From assembly GCA_944390875.1 (NCBI GenBank), contig CALXRO010000081.1:1-15645 (forward strand): DNA of 15,645 nt, written 5' to 3'. The stretch comes from an uncultured Rickettsiales bacterium. Lineage in GTDB: Bacteria; Pseudomonadota; Alphaproteobacteria; Rickettsiales; UBA1997. Below are positions 7,700 to 14,851 of the stretch, one piece after another; within the stretch, counting starts at the first letter, position 1; every line of letters starts with the position of its first letter. A program made the position numbers and the translations under genes. Below the pieces are notes generated by a model. The model saw only the letters and a list, made by a program, of their open reading frames with translations, had not been told where the DNA came from and ran no database searches.

Positions 7700-7720
7700 T
7701 TTTATCTGTTAAAAATTCAA
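7693..7720 (-). promoter_or_regulatory. Probable promoter of the RDD-coaDE-yraN-murG operon
   Basis: On the minus strand, TTGAAT (-35, plus bases 7715-7720) and TATCAT (-10, plus bases 7693-7698) are separated by 16 bases, with 4/6 and 5/6 consensus matches. The -10 lies within the right arm of the palindrome at 7673-7699, so RNA polymerase and any palindrome-binding protein would compete. Confidence 0.45.
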
Positions 7721-7755
7721 GGTTTATTAATTTTCTTATAAAATTCTAGTATGTC

Positions 7756-7783
7756 TTGAAAAAGATTAACTTTTATTTATAAT
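7756..7783 (+). promoter_or_regulatory. Probable sigma-70-type promoter of gyrA
   Basis: TTGAAA (7756-7761) and a perfect TATAAT (7778-7783) are separated by 16 bases. The -10 ends 34 bases before the gyrA ATG, giving a predicted leader of about 28 bases. It is one of the two best promoter matches in the window. Confidence 0.6.
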
Positions 7784-7817
7784 ACATTTAATCATTTAAA
7801 AAATAACTTAATTTATA

Positions 7818-10577
7818 ATGTCGGAAGAAGCAGAATACCAACACGGAGAGATAGTTAATGTAGATATTTCTAACGAAATGAAAAAGTCATATCTTGACTA
7901 TGCAATGAGCGTAATTGTCGCAAGAGCAATACCAGATGTATGTGATGGTTTAAAACCTGTACATAGAAGAATAATATATTCAATGTATGAATGTGGTTAT
8001 GAATACAATAAGCCATTTAAAAAGTGTGCTAGAATTGTCGGTGATGTTATGGGTAAATATCATCCTCACGGAGATAGTTCTATATATGAAGCACTAGTTA
8101 GAATGGCTCAGGATTTTTCAATGGGCGTGACACTTATAAACGGTCAAGGTAATTTTGGTTCGATAGACGATGATCCTCCGGCTGCCATGAGGTATACCGA
8201 AGCTAGAATGGAAAAAATAACAAGCACAATGACGGAAGATCTTGATAAAGATACTGTTAATTTTACTCCAAACTATGACGGTACTGAAAAAGAACCTTCA
8301 ATATTACCAACTAGATTTCCAAATTTATTAGTAAATGGTAGCGCAGGTATTGCAGTTGGTATGGCCACAAATGTTCCAACACATAATCTTTGTGAAGTTA
8401 TAGATGGTGTTTTAGCTTATATAGATAATCGTGATATAACTGTAGAAGAACTTGTAGAAATAATCCCAGCTCCAGACTTTCCTACTAACTGTCTTATAAT
8501 AGGAAAAAGTGGTTATTTACAAGCTGCTAAAACAGGCCGCGGTTCTGTGATAATGAGGGGTGAAACATATATTGAAGAAAAAAAAGGACGAGAGACTATA
8601 ATTATTAAATCAATTCCATATCAAGTAATAAAATCAAAGCTTGTTGAAAAAATTGCAGAACTTGTTAAAGAAAAAAAAATAGAAGGCATTTCAGATCTAA
8701 GAGATGAATCTAGTAAAGAAGGTATAAGAATAGTAATAGAACTTAAAAAAGATGCTGTTAGTGAAGTAATACTTAATCAATTGTATTCTTTTACTCCTTT
8801 ACAATCAAATTTTCCTGTAAATATGTTAGCTTTAAACAAAGGAAAACCTGAATTATTAGGATTACTAGATATAGTAAGATTATTCACTGAATTTAGAAAA
8901 GAAGTTGTAACTAGACGTACTGAGTATTTATTGCAAAAAGATAGAGAAAGAGCACATATTTTAATAGGTTTAAGAGTTGCTGTTGATAGTATAGATGAAA
9001 TAATAAAATTAATTAAATCATCTAAGGACACAACTGAAGCAAAAAATGAGCTTATGTCAAGATCGTGGAATGCAATATCTGTTATCAGTTTAATTAAACT
9101 CATAGAAGATAGGCGAAATAAGGTAGAAAATAATAGATTTTTCTTTACAGAAGAACAAGCAAGAGCTATTCTTGATATGAAATTATCAAAATTAACAGGT
9201 CTTGAAAGTGAAAAAATCGATTTAGAAATTAATGAAGTTTCAAAAAGAATTGAAAATTATTTAGAAATTCTTGCTAATGACAATAAATTAATGGGTATTA
9301 TTAAAAAAGAACTTATTGAAATAAAAGAAAATTTTGGTTCTCCAAGAAAAAGCCAAATAATTCAAGATGACAGTGATTTTGATATGGAAGATTTAATACC
9401 AAAAGAAGATATGGTTATAATAACTACAGTTAATGGTTATATTAAAAGAATACCACTATCAACGTATCGCACTCAAAATCGTGGTGGTAAAGGCAAATCA
9501 GGTATTACAGTAAATGATGAAGATTTAACAGCAAATATATTTATTGCTGATACACATACGCCTATTCTATTTTTCTCAAATAAAGGTATAGTGTATAGAT
9601 TAAAAACTTATAAACTACCAATGGGCAATGCAAGCTCAAAAGGTAGAGCAATAGTAAATCTATTACCACTTGAAAAAGATGAAAAAATTACAACTGTGTT
9701 GCCATTGAGTAGTAATAAGGAAGAATGGATAAGAAAAAATATATTATTTGCAACAAAACAAGGTAATATTAGAAGAAATTTAATGGATGCTTTTGAGAAT
9801 GTTCAATCAAATGGTAAAATAGCAATAAAATTAGATGATGGCGATTCGCTTGTACAAGTTGCCCTTTGTGATGATGATGATCATATATTGCTATCCTCAA
9901 AATTTGGTAAATGTATAAGATTCCCTCTAAATGTTCTTCGTATTTTTCAAAGTAGAAGTTCTTCAGGAGTAAGAGGAATGAAACTTGAAACAGGAAATGA
10001 AGTTGTATCAATGTCAATATTAAAATATAGCAAAATTGAAGATTTTGAAAAAAGAGAGGCTTATTTAAGAATACCAGTAAATGATAGGATTGCCATTAAA
10101 AATAGACTCAAAAAACTTGGGCCAACTGAAAATTCTGATAGCAATATTGCTATACAAAATATACCTATGGATCTAATTGATAAATTATCTGAAAAAGAAA
10201 TAAAACAACTAGCTATAGAAGAAGAGTTTATATTAACTATAACTGAAAATGGTTATGGCAAAAGAACTTCTATATATGAATATAGAACAACAAATCGTGG
10301 TGGTATAGGTATAACAAATATAATAACTTCAAAAAGAAATGGTGGAGTTATATATAGTAGTGAAGTTGGTGACGATAATGATGTCTTAATGATGACGGAA
10401 AAAGGAACTGTTATAAGAACAAAAGTTAAAGATATCAGAATCTCTGGTAGAAATACACAAGGTGTTATGCTTATGAGGACCAATGACAAAATAATATCTG
10501 TTGCATTAGCAAAAACTGATGAAAATCAGCAATTAGATACTGATGTAGAAAATGTATCTAAAAATGTTGAAAATTAA
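7818..10577 (+). CDS. gyrA: DNA gyrase subunit A
   Basis: GyrA is the DNA-cleaving and religating subunit of gyrase, which introduces negative supercoils in partnership with GyrB. The 919 residues span a winged-helix/tower core and a C-terminal pinwheel. The core opens with YAMSVIVARAIPDVCDGLKPVHRR (from residue 28) and carries the catalytic Tyr126 in AMRYTEAR. The quinolone region reads HPHGDSSIYE (82-91), with Ser87 and Glu91 at the E. coli Ser83 and Asp87 positions. The GyrA box QNRGGKG (553-559, consensus QRRGGKG) distinguishes it from ParC. Further blades follow, including TTNRGGIGITN. The tail is acidic. The ATG at 7818 lacks a Shine-Dalgarno sequence but is downstream of a good promoter, and the alignment starts close to it. 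It appears to be transcribed alone, divergent from the RDD run. Confidence 0.97.
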   Translation: MSEEAEYQHGEIVNVDISNEMKKSYLDYAMSVIVARAIPDVCDGLKPVHRRIIYSMYECGYEYNKPFKKCARIVGDVMGKYHPHGDSSIYEALVRMAQDFSMGVTLINGQGNFGSIDDDPPAAMRYTEARMEKITSTMTEDLDKDTVNFTPNYDGTEKEPSILPTRFPNLLVNGSAGIAVGMATNVPTHNLCEVIDGVLAYIDNRDITVEELVEIIPAPDFPTNCLIIGKSGYLQAAKTGRGSVIMRGETYIEEKKGRETIIIKSIPYQVIKSKLVEKIAELVKEKKIEGISDLRDESSKEGIRIVIELKKDAVSEVILNQLYSFTPLQSNFPVNMLALNKGKPELLGLLDIVRLFTEFRKEVVTRRTEYLLQKDRERAHILIGLRVAVDSIDEIIKLIKSSKDTTEAKNELMSRSWNAISVISLIKLIEDRRNKVENNRFFFTEEQARAILDMKLSKLTGLESEKIDLEINEVSKRIENYLEILANDNKLMGIIKKELIEIKENFGSPRKSQIIQDDSDFDMEDLIPKEDMVIITTVNGYIKRIPLSTYRTQNRGGKGKSGITVNDEDLTANIFIADTHTPILFFSNKGIVYRLKTYKLPMGNASSKGRAIVNLLPLEKDEKITTVLPLSSNKEEWIRKNILFATKQGNIRRNLMDAFENVQSNGKIAIKLDDGDSLVQVALCDDDDHILLSSKFGKCIRFPLNVLRIFQSRSSSGVRGMKLETGNEVVSMSILKYSKIEDFEKREAYLRIPVNDRIAIKNRLKKLGPTENSDSNIAIQNIPMDLIDKLSEKEIKQLAIEEEFILTITENGYGKRTSIYEYRTTNRGGIGITNIITSKRNGGVIYSSEVGDDNDVLMMTEKGTVIRTKVKDIRISGRNTQGVMLMRTNDKIISVALAKTDENQQLDTDVENVSKNVEN

Positions 10578-10578
10578 A

Positions 10579-10628
10579 TATACTAGTTTTATTTACACAA
10601 ATTTAATATAAGAAAAAAAACTTGTATA
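10579..10628. repeat. Imperfect 12-bp inverted repeat just after gyrA
   Basis: TATACTAGTTTT (10579-10590) and AAAACTTGTATA (10617-10628) are inverted copies with one mismatch around a 26-base loop. The left arm begins 2 bases after the gyrA stop. No T-run follows on the plus strand, so it is not a classical terminator. It may still be a transcript-end hairpin for gyrA and, on the other strand, for the small protein gene that ends inside the loop. Confidence 0.4.
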
Positions 10629-10728
10629 AGCCTAGCACTACTATCATCATTATAACTCCTGGTTCAGGATCAAATATTGCTAATATTAAAAATACCCAAA
10701 TAAGTACATTTATATGCTCCACTCCCAT
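10603..10728 (-). CDS. Small two-helix membrane protein (41 residues), unrecognised
   Basis: An ATG at 10728-10726 opens a 41-residue frame ending in TAA at 10605-10603. It is preceded by AAAAAAGGAAG, about 6 bases before the ATG, one of the clearest ribosome binding sites in the window, where most genes lack one. The protein begins MGVEHIN. It has a hydrophobic helix, VLIWVFLILAIF (residues 8-19), a polar turn, DPEPG (20-24), and a second helix, VIMMIVVLGLYKFFFLY (25-41), so it should be a helical hairpin in the membrane. I do not recognise a family. The gene is monocistronic and convergent with gyrA. AT-rich DNA often gives hydrophobic frames by chance. The Shine-Dalgarno sequence and the internal proline/acidic turn are what favour a real gene. 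Confidence 0.55.
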   Translation of the reverse strand: MGVEHINVLIWVFLILAIFDPEPGVIMMIVVLGLYKFFFLY

Positions 10729-10742
10729 AATATCTTCCTTTT

Positions 10743-10771
10743 TTGTTTTATATAATAAAGCTTTGTATAAT
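10743..10771 (+). promoter_or_regulatory. Possible promoter for the SHMT-family gene (long leader) or a short RNA
   Basis: TTGTTT (10743-10748) and TATAAT (10766-10771) are separated by 17 bases on the plus strand. If used for the gene at 10925, the leader would be about 145 bases. I recognise no riboswitch in that stretch. Confidence 0.3.
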
Positions 10772-10802
10772 TAAATAGTAGTATATTATTTTTATTATAC
10801 AA
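10763..10802. repeat. 9-bp inverted repeat presenting TATAAT on both strands
   Basis: TTGTATAAT (10763-10771) and ATTATACAA (10794-10802) are perfect inverted copies separated by 22 bases. Each arm contains a perfect -10 hexamer pointing outwards, toward the gene at 10925 on the plus strand and toward the small membrane protein on the minus strand. The arrangement could be a face-to-face promoter pair or an operator; the minus-strand -35 is poor (TCTTTA). Confidence 0.4.
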
Positions 10803-10924
10803 GTAATTTTTGCTTATAAAGAGTGAACTAAGAATTTTTAAAAAAACACAAATATTATCCAAGTTTTTATTTACTTTTTTATTAAAAAATAATTAAATCT
10901 AAAATAAACAGTTATAATTAAAAA

Positions 10925-12178
10925 ATGATCATAGAAATTGAAAAAATTAAAGAATTAACAAAAAATTTCAAAAATTTTCATAAAGAATCATTACCTTTAT
11001 GTGCAGCAGAAAATGTTATGTCAGATTTTGTTAAAATACCATTATCATCAGATTTTCAAGAAAGATATATAATGGGCAGTATATATGATTATAGTATGAA
11101 TGAATCAAATTTTATAGGTAGCGAATATCTATTACCATATTATGAAATGATTGGAGAGTTAGGAAAAGAGTTATTTCATGCTAAATATACAGATGCAAGA
11201 ACACTAACAGGAATGAATGCCGTAAATATAATAGCAAGTTCACTTTGTAAAAGTGGCGATAAAATAATGATTTTAAATAGCGAATCAGGTGGTCATTCAT
11301 CTATGAGACCTACATTTGAAAGGCTTGGCTTGGAAGTTTTTGATGCTCCTTATGATTTTACTAATCATGATTTTAAATATGATTTATTAGAATATGAAAT
11401 AAAAAAGAATAACATTAAATTTCTAAATATTGCACCAAGTGATATTTTATACCCGCATAATTTAGATAGAATTAGTAAAATAAATTGTACTATTCTATTT
11501 GATTATTCTCAAATATTAGGACTTATTGCTGCAGGTCTTATTGAAAATCCTTTAGATAAAATTAATAACTGCGTTTTATTTGGTGGTACCCACAAAACAA
11601 TGCCAGGACCAGCACATGGAATAATTATGACAAACAATTATGAAATATACGAAAAGATAGATAAAGGAATAAATCCAAAATATCTAAGAAATATACAGAT
11701 GCACCAAGTAGTGAGCGTATTATTTACTTTAATCGAAATGAAATATTTTGGTTATGAATATCAAAAAAATACTGTTCGTATAGCAAATTTGCTAGCAAAA
11801 GAGCTTGAAAAAATTGGTTTGAACGTTGCAAGTAAAAATGATAACTATTATACAAAAACTCACCAAATATTTTTAGAAATGTCAGAAGAGGAAATGAAAA
11901 CAATGTTCAATAACGCATTAATGAACAAAATTACTCTTAACGCAAGAAAAAAACTAATATTTCGTGGTGGTTTTGGCATACGTCTTGGTACACAAGAAAT
12001 TTCCAGGTATAATTGGAATAATGAATCTATAACAAAGATTGCAGAAATATTATATATCATTTCAAAACAAAAATATGATTATGCGCGAGTCAAAAATATA
12101 CTCTCAGAATTACCAAAGAAAAAAGTGGGCTTTACTTTTAATAAAAACGAGTATGAAAATATTATTAGTTTTGTTTAA
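10925..12178 (+). CDS. SHMT-family PLP-dependent enzyme (not canonical GlyA)
   Basis: A 417-residue fold-type I PLP enzyme related to serine hydroxymethyltransferase. Matching landmarks are PLCAAEN (24-30, GlyA: IASEN), GGHSS (122-126), PSDILYPHNL (171-180), Asp193 in LFDYSQILGLIAAG (GlyA: DMAHIAGLVAAG), the PLP lysine Lys224 in GGTHKTMPGPAHG, and the carboxylate-binding Arg353 in GIRLGTQEISR. Differences from GlyA are marked. The His after the PLP-binding Asp is Gln196, and the segment after AAEN has no NKYAEGYPG-type motif. The PLP core points to an aldolase, transaldolase or transferase acting on glycine, threonine or serine-like substrates, as in SHMT-like transaldolases of secondary metabolism. 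Its stop codon abuts that of the SGNH gene, and its neighbours suggest a role in surface or specialised chemistry, which is inference. It could also be an aberrant replacement GlyA. Confidence 0.8.
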   Translation: MIIEIEKIKELTKNFKNFHKESLPLCAAENVMSDFVKIPLSSDFQERYIMGSIYDYSMNESNFIGSEYLLPYYEMIGELGKELFHAKYTDARTLTGMNAVNIIASSLCKSGDKIMILNSESGGHSSMRPTFERLGLEVFDAPYDFTNHDFKYDLLEYEIKKNNIKFLNIAPSDILYPHNLDRISKINCTILFDYSQILGLIAAGLIENPLDKINNCVLFGGTHKTMPGPAHGIIMTNNYEIYEKIDKGINPKYLRNIQMHQVVSVLFTLIEMKYFGYEYQKNTVRIANLLAKELEKIGLNVASKNDNYYTKTHQIFLEMSEEEMKTMFNNALMNKITLNARKKLIFRGGFGIRLGTQEISRYNWNNESITKIAEILYIISKQKYDYARVKNILSELPKKKVGFTFNKNEYENIISFV

Positions 12179-13282
12179 TTATAATTTCCATAAATTGTTA
12201 TTTTTTAATTCTCTGATTATATCTTCTATATCATATTTTTTTACCCTATTTAAAAATTTGTTAATATAATCATTTACATTTTTATTATTTATAATATTTT
12301 CATTTTTTGATACTTTATCTAACATATATGAATTTATTTTTTCACTGTAATGCCACATATCTTTATAATTTTTTAGATCATTTGTAAAGTCTTCGTTGTT
12401 AAATGCAAACAAGCTACAGTTTTTATTTTTACTACATTCATTTGCTATAAATTTAATAATTTCTTGAATATAATTAAAATTATTAGGCCTATTTTTTAGC
12501 ATTATTGAATAATATAAAGTTGAATAAGGTGGTATTATTAGTATGAAATCAATATCTTTATACTCATTTATTAAACTAAATATATACTCAAAACCTTTTT
12601 GTTTAATTAAATCAATATCCGGTAAATTTTTGTCATTTTTATTTTTATATTCTGAAATAAATTCCTCAATATATTCTTTTTTCCAAGCTTTTATTCCATA
12701 AATCCATGAATTTTTATAATCCTTTTCTTTAAACCAAGCATTCGGACGATCATAATTAATCTTATAACCAATACAATTTTTATTTTTTGACCATTTAAAT
12801 AAACATTTTATATGTTTTTCATTGAAATAAAGTTTAATATTATTAAATGGATTATTATCATATAAAAATGCCCAATCATTAATTAAATAATTTCCTGTTT
12901 CTTCATTTAAAAAATATCCAAAAGATATATCAACAGAATAGATAATTCTTTTAATTTTTCTTCTTTTTAAAAGATATCTCAATACTATATTTCTTGACTT
13001 AAAGCTACCACCTGATAAGGAAATATTAGTAAAATTTCCACCAAGTTTTTCTGATGCTTCATTACAAGACGTATTTTCAAGCATGCTTGTTCCACATATA
13101 ACAGAATCATAATTTATATTATCTATTATATATTTAGCATTAACATACATATTACCATTATAACAATTATTTTTGTTACGATAAATGTGCATAGGATCAT
13201 AACAATACATCAAAAACAGAAATAATACAAAAAATATAAACGAAGTATATAAAAAAACTTTATTTGTTATTTTATAGGACAT
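12179..13282 (-). CDS. Membrane-anchored SGNH/AlgX-type O-acetyltransferase partner of the MBOAT protein
   Basis: A 367-residue protein with one N-terminal membrane helix (about residues 8-27) and a periplasmic SGNH-type domain. The nucleophile block is VICGTSMLEN (61-70, Ser66), followed by NISLSGGSFKSR. The closing motif is D308-M-W-H311 followed by YSEKINSYM, matching the D-x-x-H plus HYS/HFN pattern of AlgJ/AlgX/PatB/DltD-like proteins. These accept acyl groups exported by an MBOAT channel protein and place them on a periplasmic polysaccharide. The ATG at 13282 is preferred. A TTG at 13294 would overlap the MBOAT stop but adds only four residues and lacks a binding site. It lies 8 bases after the MBOAT gene and ends directly against the SHMT-family gene. 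The substrate glycan cannot be read from sequence. Confidence 0.8.
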   Translation of the reverse strand: MSYKITNKVFLYTSFIFFVLFLFLMYCYDPMHIYRNKNNCYNGNMYVNAKYIIDNINYDSVICGTSMLENTSCNEASEKLGGNFTNISLSGGSFKSRNIVLRYLLKRRKIKRIIYSVDISFGYFLNEETGNYLINDWAFLYDNNPFNNIKLYFNEKHIKCLFKWSKNKNCIGYKINYDRPNAWFKEKDYKNSWIYGIKAWKKEYIEEFISEYKNKNDKNLPDIDLIKQKGFEYIFSLINEYKDIDFILIIPPYSTLYYSIMLKNRPNNFNYIQEIIKFIANECSKNKNCSLFAFNNEDFTNDLKNYKDMWHYSEKINSYMLDKVSKNENIINNKNVNDYINKFLNRVKKYDIEDIIRELKNNNLWKL

Positions 13283-13290
13283 AGTTATTA

Positions 13291-14729
13291 TCAAAAATTA
13301 GAATATATAAACTCATGATATGGTTTACTAATCATGATTAAAACAGTAGTTATAAATAATGCAGACATTATAAAACCAAAAGCAAAGGCAGTAATTTTAT
13401 TTTTAAATTCTATTCTATAAATAATTTCATTTGAATTTTTTAGAAATTTGCATATAATTAAAGAACTTAGTAAGTATAGAATTAATTTTTCTGGTTTTCC
13501 ACCTATACCAGTTAAAAACTCTTTTAGATTTTTAGATTTTTTTGTTTTTTTTATTGACCTAAAATTAAACATTGTTTCTATAATTTTGAGAGCTTTTTTT
13601 AACTTATCTGACCTGAAGAAAATCCAAGTAATATTAATAAAAATAAAAGTGATCATATTACCAAAAAATTTGTTTATCTTAATATTACTTTTCTTCCATA
13701 TCCTATAAAAAGTCATAGCAATTCCATGCGTCAAACCCCATACAATATATGTGCTACCAGCACCATGCCATATTCCACTAACTAAAAAAACAATTAATAT
13801 ATTCAAAATTGTTCTTATTTCACCTTTACGACTGTCACCTAATGGAATATATATGTAACTTTGCCAAAAGTTTGATAGCGTCATATGCCAACGGTGCCAA
13901 AATTCTTGAATATTTGTAGATTTATATGGACTATTGAAATTTACCGGCAATTTTACATTAAACATTAATGCAGAACCTGTAGCCATATCTGAATAACCAC
14001 TAAAGTCAAAATAAATTTGAAAAGTATAGCATAGAGATAATAACCATGTTTCAAATATATTCAAATTTTTTGCAACATCAAAACCATTTATAACCCAAAA
14101 AGATAAACTGTTGGCAATAATAACTTTTTTCATAAGCCCTATTATAAAAAAACTAATTCCGAAAAATAGATTTCTATCGTTTATTGATGAACATTTATTT
14201 GTTTTAATGTTATCAATTATATCATTGTAATGTGTAATAGGCCCCATGATCATACTTGGAAAAAATGTTATAAATATTAAATAATCAAGAAAATTTTGTT
14301 CCTTTATGACATTGTTATAATTGTCAATTAGATATAAAATTTGATGAAAAGTAAAAAAACTTATTGCAAGTGGAGGTACTATGTTTTTAACCTCAGATAT
14401 AATTTTGACATTAAGGCTATTTAGTATGAAATTTGTGTATTTAAAATATATCAAAAATGAAATGTTAAATATCAAACCTATGCTTACTATAAGTTTTTTC
14501 TTTGATTTTGTTTCGTTAAAATAGTTTATAATTTTAGCTATAAAAAAGTTAAAAATTATTGAAAATATAATAAATATTAAGTGTTTTATGTCATTTATGG
14601 AATAGAAAAATATATTACATGCTGCAAGCCATAACTTTGATAAGTTAAACTCCTTTTGTTTAGAAAAAAGTAAAATGTTAAAAATATTGGTAAAAATAGA
14701 AATATATACTCTATTGAATCAAAAAACAC
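13291..14729 (-). pseudogene. AlgI-type MBOAT O-acyltransferase, interrupted by a one-base frameshift
   Basis: MBOAT proteins move acyl groups across the inner membrane for periplasmic glycan O-acetylation. The long intact part (about 394 codons from 14475) includes FWHRWHMTLSNFWQSYIYIPLG and SGIWHGAGSTYIVWG, with the catalytic-type histidine of WHGAG, and many membrane helices. The same frame stays open upstream to a TGA at 14721-14719 and reads LSKLWLAACNIFFYS, still MBOAT sequence. The true N terminus is in another frame: a GTG at 14729 gives VFFDSIEYIFLFLPIFLTF, matching the AlgI start MLFNSYEFIFLFLP. The two frames meet at the AAAA run at plus bases 14657-14654. One extra A there gives ...FFLNKKEFNLSKLWL... 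and a 479-residue protein, normal for AlgI. The gene is therefore full length apart from a single missing base: a fresh mutation, a sequencing error, or rescued by slippage. Its SGNH partner is intact. Confidence 0.82.
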
Positions 14730-14805
14730 TGTCTTTGAGGAAAATAATATTACAATGTTATCAAAATAATTTAATATTTTAAAAATTACAATACCTATAT
14801 TTTTA

Positions 14806-14833
14806 TTGACATGATAAAAAAATAGTTTATTTT
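14806..14833 (+). promoter_or_regulatory. Probable promoter of the Myb gene
   Basis: A perfect TTGACA (14806-14811) is followed after 16 bases by TATTTT (14828-14833, 4/6). The -10 ends 18 bases before the Myb ATG at 14852, so the leader would be about 12 bases. It is the only perfect -35 hexamer noticed in a plausible promoter position, in the divergent gap between the Myb and MBOAT genes. Confidence 0.5.
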
Positions 14834-14851
14834 TTCAAAAAAATAAAAAAT

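Larger units (their letters stand above)
10729..10924. other. Divergent intergenic region upstream of the small membrane protein and the SHMT-family gene
   Basis: This 196-base region separates two divergently oriented genes. It contains the 9-bp inverted repeat at 10763-10802 with a TATAAT on each strand, described separately, and a TATAAT at 10913-10918 only 6 bases before the ATG at 10925. The last would imply a leaderless or nearly leaderless message if used, but no convincing -35 goes with it. No RNA gene or open frame was seen. Confidence 0.45.

Noticed and set aside
9769..10017. Histidine-rich 82-residue frame opposite gyrA
   Set aside because: It lies wholly within conserved gyrA coding sequence, and the His run is the reverse reading of GATGATGATGATCAT coding for Asp in gyrA.
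13283..13294. TTG at 13294 as the start of the SGNH protein
   Set aside because: It only adds four residues; the ATG at 13282, 8 bases after the MBOAT stop, is the more likely start.
14473..14475. TTG at 14475 as the start of the MBOAT protein
   Set aside because: The frame upstream of it still reads as MBOAT sequence (LSKLWLAACNIFFYS), and the real N terminus is found one frame away at a GTG at 14729.
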